From the NCBI GenBank assembly GCA_900544755.1, contig UQWQ01000081.1, positions 1-8,466 of the forward strand: a stretch of DNA of 8,466 nucleotides, written 5' to 3'. Source of the DNA: an uncultured Collinsella sp. (GTDB lineage: Bacteria > Actinomycetota > Coriobacteriia > Coriobacteriales > Coriobacteriaceae). Every line of letters starts with the position of its first letter. Within the stretch, counting starts at the first letter, position 1. The position numbers and the translations under genes are program-made. Of this stretch, positions 1 through 6,034 are shown piece after piece. The notes beneath the pieces are model-generated. The model made no database searches and was not told where the DNA came from. It worked only from the letters and a program-made list of their open reading frames with translations.

Positions 1-16
1 CAATGAGTGCCCCCAA

Positions 17-158
17 TGAGTGTGCAGCCAAGGTGATGCCGTTGTTTTGGCAACGACAGCGAAAACCCGCCAGAGCGAGCAAGGTGCCTTGAAACAAGGC
101 GGCATTGACCTTTTGGTCATGCCGCCGAAGTTGAAAGGCAGATTGCCGCTCTGGCGGG
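17..158 (+). repeat. Dispersed structured repeat, left copy (A)
   Basis: This stretch recurs near the right window edge in the same orientation. Positions 45-150 match 8361-8466 at 100 of 106 bases without gaps, and weaker similarity extends left to about 17. It can fold into a branched structure: a perfect 12-bp closing stem (66-77 with 147-158), hairpin 1 (86-91 with 95-100, AAA loop), hairpin 2 (101-105 with 119-123 and 107-110 with 115-118, one bulged T, TTTT loop) and a small hairpin 3 (137-140 with 144-147). Hairpin 2 could extend to 98-126 at the expense of hairpin 1. A GTG-initiated frame (20-226) crosses it, but the other copy carries a stop in that frame, so I treat it as non-coding. 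It may be a dispersed palindromic element or a small RNA family; I cannot name it. Confidence 0.8.
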
Positions 159-174
159 CTTGTAGCGTCGGCCC

Positions 175-202
175 GTTCCGCCGTTCGGTAGAACGGCGGA
201 AC
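175..202 (-). terminator. Perfect 12-bp hairpin at the 3' end of the GntR gene
   Basis: Positions 175-186 pair perfectly with 191-202 around a GGTA tetraloop. It starts 5 bases after the regulator's stop codon on the minus strand, so it is well placed to end or protect that mRNA. No T-tract follows on either strand, so it is not a textbook intrinsic terminator. It may instead be the right-hand part of the adjoining repeat element. Confidence 0.45.
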
Positions 203-207
203 CAACC

Positions 208-927
208 CTACATCACCATGACGTAGCGGCTGCCCACGTAGTACTGCTTACCCATCAGGACCGGCTCGCCATTGGGGCCGATAAAGCCGGCACGCAGGTT
301 GAGCAGCGGATCGTGCGGGGCAATGCCCAGCTCGGTGGCCTGCTCGGCGTTGGCACGAACGGCCTCGACCGTACGGTAGCCAACCGAGACGATCGGTGTT
401 CCGCCAACACGCTCGACCTCGGCAAAAATCGACTTGTCCTCAAGATCGGCCGTCAACAGCTCGCGGTATGCATCAAACGGCACAAAGATGTTTTCCTCAA
501 AGATGGGCTCGCCGTCGGCCGTACGCACGCGCTTAATATGCAGCAGCAGTGCATCCTTCTGCAGGCCAAAGAATTCCATCTCGTTTTGGCGCGCCGGCAC
601 AATCTGGCGATCGACCACATGTGCGCCCGCCTTCATGCCATTATCGGCGCAAAGCTCGGTGAACGTCTGCAGCGTCGAGGCGTGGAACTGGCGGTTGATG
701 TGCGGCGTGGAGACAAAGGTGCCGCGGCCCTGCTGCTTAACCAGGTAGCCATCGGAGCACAGCTCCTCGACGGCGCGACGCACAGTAATGCGGCTCACCT
801 CATACTGCTCGGCAAGCTCAAGCTCGGACGGGATGCGCTCCTTAGGTGCATAAACACCTTTCTCGATCGCTTCCTTGATCTCGTCGTAAATCTGCTGGTA
901 AAGCGGTGCATTTTTGGGCGCTGGCAT
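208..927 (-). CDS. GntR/HutC-family transcriptional regulator with UTRA effector domain
   Basis: This 239-residue protein has the two-domain layout and length of the HutC subfamily of GntR regulators (NagR/YvoA, FrlR, TreR types). Residues about 9-74 form the winged helix, with PSELELAEQYEVSRITVRRA as the recognition-helix region and a GRGTFV wing near 67-72. Residues about 95-235 form a UTRA domain, which in this family binds a phosphorylated sugar or related metabolite and releases DNA. The ATG at 927 is preceded by only a weak Shine-Dalgarno-like AAGAG. A palindrome like those in the PTS and EamA promoters sits in its own upstream region (965-977), so autoregulation and control of the PTS operon are likely. 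It is probably a cytoplasmic repressor. The effector is inferred to be the phosphorylated PTS substrate and is not shown by sequence. Confidence 0.92.
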   Translation of the reverse strand: MPAPKNAPLYQQIYDEIKEAIEKGVYAPKERIPSELELAEQYEVSRITVRRAVEELCSDGYLVKQQGRGTFVSTPHINRQFHASTLQTFTELCADNGMKAGAHVVDRQIVPARQNEMEFFGLQKDALLLHIKRVRTADGEPIFEENIFVPFDAYRELLTADLEDKSIFAEVERVGGTPIVSVGYRTVEAVRANAEQATELGIAPHDPLLNLRAGFIGPNGEPVLMGKQYYVGSRYVMVM

Positions 928-964
928 ATCTGATCACTCTTATCAAAATATCGAAATAACTAAT

Positions 965-977
965 ACGTATATAACGT
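965..977. promoter_or_regulatory. Putative GntR operator in the regulator's own promoter
   Basis: The palindrome ACGT-ATATA-ACGT lies 38 bases upstream of the GntR start. On the minus strand it reads ACGTTATATACGT, matching the site in the PTS promoter at 11 of 13 bases. An 11-base string, TATAACGTCTT (970-980), is identical to 6987-6997 there. The minus-strand TATATA at 968-973 could be the -10 box, so binding would block RNA polymerase. The GT-N5-AC core is compatible with GntR-type symmetric sites, but the AT-rich context makes chance similarity possible. Confidence 0.5.
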
Positions 978-1031
978 CTTTTTATATGTTACCTTAGTTT
1001 GATAAAACGATACACCGCATACAGCAAATCT

Positions 1032-2039
1032 TTACTTGCCGTCGTCCTGCTGCAAGCTTTCCTGATCGTGCAGACGGGCCTGCCTGCTGGCCACGCGCGC
1101 GGGCTTGTCGGGATCGGGTACGGCCGTAGGCATAGGCTCGTCGACATGACCGCCCCACCAGCCGCCCACAAAGTTGAGCGTGTGGAACACATTGATCACG
1201 GCGCCGGGATCAATGTCGCGCACCAACTTGATGATGTCCTGGCTCTCGTAGGTCGAGACAACGGTGTGCAGCAGGTACATCTTTTCGCGGCTGTATCCGC
1301 CAACGACCTCGGCGCAGCTGATGCCGTGCTGAAAATGGTCGATATAGGCGTTCATGACCTCGTCGGCCTTGCGCGTCGTGATCTGCAGCGTTACGCGGTC
1401 ATAGCGGCGGTAGAAGCTGTCGATGGTCTTGGTCGAAATAAACTGGAACACGATGGAGTACGCCGCGTTGTCCCAGCCAAACATAAAGCCAAAGATCGCC
1501 AGGATAAAGCAGTTGAAACCAAAGATAACGCCCCAGATGGTCTTGCCCGTGTGGTTGGAAACCCACAGCGCGATAAAGTCGGTACCGCCGGTGGATGCGC
1601 CGGACTTAAGCGCGATGGCAGCGCCCAGGCCCGAGACCACGCCGCCAAAAATGATGAGCATGATCTTGTCGCCCAAAAACGGGGCGAAGTGAAAGATATT
1701 GAGGAACAGCGACGAGAGCATGACCTGCATCATCGAGAAGATGACGAAGCGCTTGCTAATGCCGCTCCAGCATAGGAGCGCAACGGGGATGTTGAGCGCG
1801 AGCATGCCGAGCGAGATGTCGATATGAACGCCGCCCAGCGAGGTAACGCGATCGAGCAGGACCGCGACGCCGGTGAGGCCGCTCGGAAGCAGGTCGGCGG
1901 GCTGAATGAACGCCTGGATCAGGAATGTCTGGAGAACGGCGGAAATTGTGACCGCCACGGCGGTGATGGCGCGGCGGACGATGGTGAGGCGGCCGAGCAC
2001 GAGCACGCGGTCCGTGAGCTGGTCGATGGCGTTCGCCAC
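1032..2039 (-). CDS. YitT-family membrane protein (DUF161 plus DUF2179)
   Basis: This 335-residue protein begins at a GTG codon with AAGGGAG five bases upstream; the overlapping ATG is in another frame. The N-terminal two thirds are hydrophobic with about five membrane segments (roughly 22-45, 52-66, 74-92, 98-118, 125-145, then 168-190) and carry the family motif SGASTGGTDFIA (146-157). Residues about 215-290 form the soluble DUF2179 domain. Family members are usually about 280-290 residues; this one adds a hydrophilic tail of about 40 residues rich in Pro, Asp, Arg and Gln. The family has no firmly assigned function that I can cite for this member. It has its own extended -10 promoter and no copy of the shared operator, so it is probably a neighbour and not a part of the sugar pathway. 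Confidence 0.88.
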   Translation of the reverse strand: MANAIDQLTDRVLVLGRLTIVRRAITAVAVTISAVLQTFLIQAFIQPADLLPSGLTGVAVLLDRVTSLGGVHIDISLGMLALNIPVALLCWSGISKRFVIFSMMQVMLSSLFLNIFHFAPFLGDKIMLIIFGGVVSGLGAAIALKSGASTGGTDFIALWVSNHTGKTIWGVIFGFNCFILAIFGFMFGWDNAAYSIVFQFISTKTIDSFYRRYDRVTLQITTRKADEVMNAYIDHFQHGISCAEVVGGYSREKMYLLHTVVSTYESQDIIKLVRDIDPGAVINVFHTLNFVGGWWGGHVDEPMPTAVPDPDKPARVASRQARLHDQESLQQDDGK

Positions 2040-2084
2040 ATAGGCTCCCTTCGAAAGCAGATGTAATTGTGGGGCATGCCGGCG

Positions 2085-2093
2085 ATTGTAGCA
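2085..2093 (-). promoter_or_regulatory. Extended -10 promoter of the YitT gene
   Basis: The minus strand reads TGCTACAAT, an extended -10 element, with the TACAAT box at 2085-2090, about 45 bases upstream of the GTG start. No good -35 sits at 17 bases; a TTGAAG occurs at a 20-base spacing (2111-2116). This fits an extended -10 promoter that depends little on -35 contacts. A 6-bp hairpin (2103-2108 with 2121-2126) lies in the spacer and -35 region. Confidence 0.45.
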
Positions 2094-2176
2094 TGGAGCG
2101 ACAGAGGGCGCTTCAATTCACCCTCTCTCGACAACCAAAACGGGACCAGCAACTCCTACGACCAAAGGGCAAAAAT

Positions 2177-2300
2177 CTAAGTGAGTAGACTTTTTGCGAT
2201 CTGCCGAGCACACCCAAAAATAGCCACCTCTGCGACCTGCGGTTTTGCTAAGGCAGATACGCTTTGTGCTCGGCCTGCGCCAAAAAGCCTACTCACTTAG
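2177..2300. repeat. 124-bp palindromic element, MITE-like or long terminator hairpin
   Basis: The outer arms 2177-2196 and 2281-2300 are complementary at 19 of 20 positions. After a 6-base internal loop on each side, 9-base arms pair perfectly (GCCGAGCAC at 2203-2211 with GTGCTCGGC at 2266-2274). The 54-base centre shows no gene. On the minus strand a run of T follows the second arm almost at once (2171-2176), so the element could end transcription from the phosphatase gene. It occupies much of the 356-base gap between the HAD and YitT genes. Outside it, 2301-2395 holds only a small inverted repeat (2350-2357 with 2380-2387), and 2040-2176 holds the YitT promoter. Confidence 0.75.
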
Positions 2301-2395
2301 CCCGAATCGAAGTCAAGCGGATCAAAATCGAAACCAAATTGAGCCAGTCCACCGCAAATGACGCGTGAACCAGTGCTTCTTGCGGTGAATTGACG

Positions 2396-3025
2396 TTACA
2401 GAGCGGCCAAAATGTCGGCCAGATTGTCGATGACAACGTCGGCGGCAGACTGGTCCAGGTTGACGCCCTCGTGCGGACGCAGCGCCAGGACTCGGGCGCC
2501 GGAACGCTTGCCGGCCTCGATACCCAAAGGCGAGTCCTCGATAACCAGGCACTCGGCAGGCTCCACCCCCAGCGCCTCCATGGCGCGCAGGTAGATCTCG
2601 GGGTCGGGCTTAAACGCGCTGCACTCGTGACCGCTGATGGTGTAGTCCAGCACGTCGGCGATACCGGCAATCTCCACCAGCTCGTCAATGAGCTCGCGAT
2701 AGGACGAGCTTGCGATGGCGCACTTCACGCCGCGCTCGTGCAGCTCACGCATCACCGGCTCCGTCTGCTCGTTGAGCAGCTCGGCATACGGAACGGGGTG
2801 GTCCGGGCTGTAGACCTGCTTGTACTCCACGCGCAGGCGTTCGCGCAGCTCAATATCGTCGGGCACCAGCGCCTCCCAAATGGCAGGCTCGTTAGACCCC
2901 GAAAGATCGGGGATCTCGTCAAAATGGAACCCCTTCTCTTCCATAAACGCCACGCGACGACGGTTGTAGAACCACTCGGTATCGACCAGCACGCCATCCA
3001 TGTCAAACAGCACTGCCTTGATCAT
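2396..3025 (-). CDS. HAD-superfamily (HAD-IA) sugar-phosphatase-like hydrolase
   Basis: This 209-residue cytoplasmic protein has all four HAD motifs. Motif I is FDMDGVLVDTE with nucleophile D8 and general acid D10. Motif II is the serine cluster at 106-108 (IASSS). Motif III is K139 in FKPDPEIY, and motif IV is E163/D164 in VIEDSPLGIEAG. The helical cap between motifs I and II fits the phosphatase/beta-phosphoglucomutase-like branch that acts on sugar phosphates. I chose the ATG at 3025 because GGAGG lies 8 bases upstream. The ATG at 3031 is only 2 bases from it, and the longer open frame to 3157 runs back through a hairpin and terminator. The gene follows the PTS/SIS operon but is separated from it by that terminator, so it may be expressed separately or by readthrough. 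The substrate is unknown; other options are a phosphoglycolate- or 2-deoxyglucose-6-phosphatase-like activity. Confidence 0.9.
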   Translation of the reverse strand: MIKAVLFDMDGVLVDTEWFYNRRRVAFMEEKGFHFDEIPDLSGSNEPAIWEALVPDDIELRERLRVEYKQVYSPDHPVPYAELLNEQTEPVMRELHERGVKCAIASSSYRELIDELVEIAGIADVLDYTISGHECSAFKPDPEIYLRAMEALGVEPAECLVIEDSPLGIEAGKRSGARVLALRPHEGVNLDQSAADVVIDNLADILAAL

Positions 3026-3039
3026 ACGCATCTCCTCCC

Positions 3040-3074
3040 ACCTGCCAAAAAGGGACAGGTTTATTTTGGTAGGT
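3040..3074 (-). repeat. Hairpin adjoining the HAD ribosome-binding site, REP-like
   Basis: Positions 3040-3050 pair with 3064-3074 over 11 bp, with one G-T wobble and a 13-base loop containing GGGACAGG. It directly abuts the GGAGG ribosome-binding site of the HAD gene, so it would sit in that mRNA's leader. The GGGACAGGTTTA string resembles, from memory, termini of REP elements linked to Y1/RAYT transposases. No transposase is present, and that resemblance is unverified. Confidence 0.5.
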
Positions 3075-3116
3075 TTTATCCGGGGTTTTATGACGCGACA
3101 GACACGCCCCCAAAGC

Positions 3117-3148
3117 AAAAAGGGGACGGGGCGCAAACCCCATCCCCT
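3117..3148 (-). terminator. Rho-independent terminator of the PTS/SIS operon
   Basis: On the minus strand a GC-rich stem (3121-3131 with 3138-3148, one internal C/A mismatch, 6-base loop) is followed directly by TTTTT. It begins 34 bases after the SIS gene's stop codon. This is the clearest terminator in the window and marks the end of the operon. Confidence 0.9.
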
Positions 3149-3181
3149 CTCAATCAACCCGTAAGGTCTACTTACTTGTGA

Positions 3182-4165
3182 TTAGTAGGAAAGCTTCCAC
3201 ATGTAGCGACGCATGGTCAGCGGGTGCTGACGGGCCTCGGCGATCTGGTTGCCGTACTCGCGCATAACGGCGAGGTGCAGCAGCGGGTTGAAGTAGGTGA
3301 CGACGCTCGCGGGCACGGCGTCAGCCAGGCCGTAGTCCTTGGAGTCGATCAGAGCGACCTTGGCGCCCATGCGCTTAAGGAAGGTGAGGGCGCGAGCGTC
3401 CATCGGACGGGTGGCACCGTCGGACATGAAGAAGACGTAGGGCTTACCCTCGGTGGAAACCTCGAACGGGCCGTGGAAGTACTCGCCGGTGTTGTACGCG
3501 GCGGCGTCGATCCACTGCATCTCGGTGAACAGGAAGGCGGCGTGAGAATAAGCCATCTTCTCGGAGGCACCGGAGGCCATGAAGTAGATCATCTCGTCGT
3601 CCTTGAAGTCCTGGGCGAACTGCTTGGCGAGGCCCTTGGCGGACTGAGCGGCGTTCTCGCAGAGCTCGAAGACGTTGGTGAGGCCGGTGATCATGTCCTC
3701 GTAGTGGTCATAGCCTTCGGTCTGCTGAAGGATCTCGACAGCAAGAGCGATGGCGTAGCCGGGCTTCTCGCACTTGGCAGCGTAGTTGGCGTGGAAGCCG
3801 TGAACGATGACGTGGTCGGCGTCGACGGTCAGAGCGGAGCCAGCCTTGTTGGTGAGGGAGACGACCGGGCAGTTGTGCTTCTTGGCGGTCTTGTTGGCCT
3901 CGACGGTCTCGGGCGTGGAGCCACCGAGGGAGCAGGTGATCACGAAGGTGTGCTCGTTGACCCAGGAAGGCGTGTCGTAGTTGAACTCGTTAGCGGTGAA
4001 GATCTGAACGTTCAGCTTGTCCGTGTTGTTGGCCAGGAAGTACTTGGCGGGGTAAAGGTCGGACATGGAAGCACCGCAGCCGACGAAAGCGACGCTGTGG
4101 ATCTCGTGGTTGGACAGGACGTCAGCGACGATCTGCTTAGGGAGGTTAAGGTCGATCTCGTACAT
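3182..4165 (-). CDS. SIS-domain sugar-phosphate deglycase, FrlB/FraB/GfrE type
   Basis: This is a two-SIS-domain protein of about 327 residues. Numbered from the upstream ATG at 4174, SIS 1 spans about 18-150 with VGCGAS (31-36) and the phosphosugar loop CSLGGSTPET (81-90). SIS 2 spans about 185-320. Known deglycases (FrlB, FraB) use a Glu and a His 16 residues apart, in a helix and a GE-x-x-HGP motif. Here E218 (FTEMQW) and H234 (GEYFHGP) match both motif and spacing, and the C-terminal RRY near 322-324 also resembles FrlB. The family splits amine-linked hexose 6-phosphates into a hexose 6-phosphate and a free amino acid. I prefer the ATG at 4165 because AGGA lies 9 bases upstream, whereas it touches the ATG at 4174. 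It is the last gene of the PTS operon, and no FrlD-like kinase is needed because the PTS phosphorylates. A GlmS-like isomerase is less likely, as there is no glutaminase domain. Confidence 0.85.
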   Translation of the reverse strand: MYEIDLNLPKQIVADVLSNHEIHSVAFVGCGASMSDLYPAKYFLANNTDKLNVQIFTANEFNYDTPSWVNEHTFVITCSLGGSTPETVEANKTAKKHNCPVVSLTNKAGSALTVDADHVIVHGFHANYAAKCEKPGYAIALAVEILQQTEGYDHYEDMITGLTNVFELCENAAQSAKGLAKQFAQDFKDDEMIYFMASGASEKMAYSHAAFLFTEMQWIDAAAYNTGEYFHGPFEVSTEGKPYVFFMSDGATRPMDARALTFLKRMGAKVALIDSKDYGLADAVPASVVTYFNPLLHLAVMREYGNQIAEARQHPLTMRRYMWKLSY

Positions 4166-4356
4166 CTGACACATTCCTTTCGATTTGTTGCGGCGTCACA
4201 TTGCCGGACGCTCGCAGGGTTACCGTAGTTAGGACCGAGTCGCCGGCCCGTTGAGGATGTGACAAAGGAACTATCCCTTTGACACATCTAGGGATGGAAG
4301 CCTGCCTGGGGTATGGGATGCCAGGCAGGCCCCCGGGGGAAATCGCTGGGTCGCGA
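4166..4356 (-). other. Structured intercistronic region between IID and the SIS gene
   Basis: This is the only long gap inside the operon (191 bases). It has a perfect 10-bp stem (4300-4309 with 4321-4330, 11-base loop). A second 11-bp stem contains one mismatch (4257-4267 region with 4277-4287; pairs 4257-4261/4283-4287 and 4263-4268/4276-4281). A weak third fold is possible (4204-4214 with 4236-4246). No T-tract follows any of them on the minus strand, so mRNA stabilisation, processing or attenuation is more likely than full termination. I do not recognise a riboswitch class here. Confidence 0.65.
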
Positions 4357-5190
4357 CTAGGCCAGGATGCCGGCCGCGGAGAGGGCGATGCCGCCCACGA
4401 TGGCGATCACGAGAAGCCAACCGGTGTTGACGTTCTTCTTGATGAGCCAGTACATAAGGCCGGTGAGGCCGAGGGAGATCATCTGGGGCATCATGCCGTC
4501 CAGGATGTCCTGGATCACGACGGTGCCGTCAGCGAACTGCAGCGGGGTGGTGGCGCCGATCAGCGTAGCGATCATGCCGCCCACGGACATAAGACCCACG
4601 ATGCCGCAGACATACATGAGCTTCTCCATGAGGTCGCCGCCCTGGAGCTTGCTCAGGTACTCGTGGCCGCCCTGATAGCCCATCTTGGCTGCGAACCAAG
4701 TGATCAGCACAGAGGGGACGATGGAGATGAGCATGGCCAGGATCGGGCCCATGATGGAGCCCTGCTGAGCCAGCTGAACGCCCAGGCCAAAGGCGATAAC
4801 GCGGATGGTGCCCTGGAAGAGGGAGTCACCGATGCCGGAAAGCGGACCCATGAGGGAGGTCTTGACCGCGTTGATCGAATCGGGGTCGAAGTTCTCGGGA
4901 TCCTTGGCGTACTCTTCCTCCATGGAGGCGGCGAGGCCTAGGATGAAAGCGCTCGTCTGCGGGGTGCAGTTGTAGAACGCCATGTGACGGTGGTAAGCCT
5001 CTTTCTTAGCAGCGAGCTGCTTGGGGTCGGACTCGTCCGGATAGAGGCGATCGAGCGTGGGAACCATGCCGTAGAGGAAGCCCATGTTCATCTGACGCTC
5101 GTAGTTCCAAGAGGCCTGGATGGCCCAGGAGCGCCAGAAGAACTGGCTGACCTTCTTGTTCAGGGACACGTCCTTGGTTGCGGTTGCCAT
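4357..5190 (-). CDS. PTS mannose/fructose/sorbose-family IID component
   Basis: This 277-residue membrane protein works with IIC to move the sugar through the membrane while IIB phosphorylates it. Family signatures are clear: ASWNYERQMNMGFLYGMVP near the N-terminus, a HMAFYNCTP stretch matching the usual HLEFFNT-P region, and GPLSGIGDSLFQGT in the centre. The C-terminal third is hydrophobic and ends in the typical short GILA tail. The ATG at 5190 is preceded by AGGAGG at 8 bases; the open frame to 5307 only adds a Ser/Thr/Pro-rich stretch antisense in style to membrane proteins and overlapping the IIC gene. The AGGAGG (5199-5204) overlaps the IIC stop codon, leaving a 13-base gap, so the two are probably translationally coupled. 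Confidence 0.95.
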   Translation of the reverse strand: MATATKDVSLNKKVSQFFWRSWAIQASWNYERQMNMGFLYGMVPTLDRLYPDESDPKQLAAKKEAYHRHMAFYNCTPQTSAFILGLAASMEEEYAKDPENFDPDSINAVKTSLMGPLSGIGDSLFQGTIRVIAFGLGVQLAQQGSIMGPILAMLISIVPSVLITWFAAKMGYQGGHEYLSKLQGGDLMEKLMYVCGIVGLMSVGGMIATLIGATTPLQFADGTVVIQDILDGMMPQMISLGLTGLMYWLIKKNVNTGWLLVIAIVGGIALSAAGILA

Positions 5191-5203
5191 AGTGTGTTCC
5201 TCC

Positions 5204-5998
5204 TTAGTCTTCGTCGTCTTCGAGCGGATCGTAGTCGGAATCGACACCGGCGGCTGCATGGGAACCGTTGAACTTGAAGCCCATGAAGACGACAGCCAGG
5301 CACACACCGATCAGAGCGACCGCGATGACGGACAGGTTGAGGTAAGCGGCGAGCAGGAAACCGATGAACAGGAACGGAGTCATACCCTTCTTGATCATCA
5401 TGGTGAGCAGCAGGGCCAAGCCGTAGGCGGTCATGATCTTGGTCGAAACGTTAAGACCAGTGGACAGCCACTCGGGAACCATGTTGACGATGGCCTGAAC
5501 CAGGTCGGTGCCAACAAAGACGGCGAGGAAGATCGGCAGGAAGTACATGACGGCGTACAGACCGGAGCCGGCGCAGATGTGCATGCGGTAGGCGGTCTTG
5601 AACTTTCCGTTATCGATCGCGCTATCTGCCACATGGGTGAGGGCGGCGATGATGGAACGGAACACGATGCCGAGGAGCTGACCCAGGACGGCGACCGGGA
5701 TGGCGATCGTCATGGCGGTCTCGGCAGAAGCATCGGTCAGGCACGCAAAGGCAGCGGCCACGATGCCGCCCAGGACCATATCGGGCGGAACGGCGGCGCC
5801 GACCTGCACCAGGCCCATGGACACGAGCTCGACGGCGGCACCGACGGCAAGGCCGGTGGGCACATCACCCAGCAGCAGACCGACGAGCGTAGCGCCAACG
5901 AGGGGCTGCTCGAAGTTAAGACGACCGAGCAGGCGGGAGTCCCACATGCAGAACACGCCGACGAGGCCGACGAGCACCGCACTGATGAACGTATTCAT
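5204..5998 (-). CDS. PTS mannose/fructose/sorbose-family IIC component
   Basis: This 264-residue integral membrane protein is the substrate-recognising channel partner of IID. It opens with a membrane segment (FISAVLVGLVGVFCMWDSRL), then the family's PLVGATLVGLLLGDVPTGLA and EL-x-x-MG-x-x-x-VGAA-x-PPD regions. Several further hydrophobic segments follow, consistent with this family's usual topology. The last 16 or so residues are strongly acidic (DSDYDPLEDDED). The ATG at 5998 has AAAGGAG 6 bases upstream. It lies 36 bases after the IIAB gene and 13 bases before IID, within the operon. Sequence alone does not identify the sugar; the neighbouring deglycase-type gene points to a glycated amine. 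Confidence 0.95.
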   Translation of the reverse strand: MNTFISAVLVGLVGVFCMWDSRLLGRLNFEQPLVGATLVGLLLGDVPTGLAVGAAVELVSMGLVQVGAAVPPDMVLGGIVAAAFACLTDASAETAMTIAIPVAVLGQLLGIVFRSIIAALTHVADSAIDNGKFKTAYRMHICAGSGLYAVMYFLPIFLAVFVGTDLVQAIVNMVPEWLSTGLNVSTKIMTAYGLALLLTMMIKKGMTPFLFIGFLLAAYLNLSVIAVALIGVCLAVVFMGFKFNGSHAAAGVDSDYDPLEDDED

Positions 5999-6034
5999 AC
6001 CCTTCTCCTTTCAGTCAGGCAAAAGCCTGGTTGA

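Noticed and set aside
20..226. Plus-strand GTG-initiated 68-residue frame through the left repeat
   Set aside because: The corresponding frame in the right copy has a TGA at the 94-96 difference, no ribosome-binding site is evident, and it runs antisense into the GntR gene end.
3026..3157. N-terminal extension of the HAD protein
   Set aside because: It would read through the REP-like hairpin and part of the operon terminator. HAD proteins normally begin close to motif I, and a good ribosome-binding site serves the ATG at 3025.
3224..4228. Long plus-strand frame (334 residues) opposite the SIS gene
   Set aside because: It is a shadow of the GC-rich SIS gene. Its Gly/Val/Asp/Leu-heavy composition has no family features, and the minus-strand protein has clear motifs.
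4166..4356. A glmS-type ribozyme or other known riboswitch upstream of the SIS gene
   Set aside because: The stems do not match any riboswitch architecture I recognise, and the gene lacks the GlmS glutaminase domain.
5120..6034. Plus-strand 304-residue frame opposite IID and IIC
   Set aside because: Its composition (runs of His, Gly, Asp, Gln) is typical of the complement of membrane-protein codons, and both opposing genes are strongly supported.
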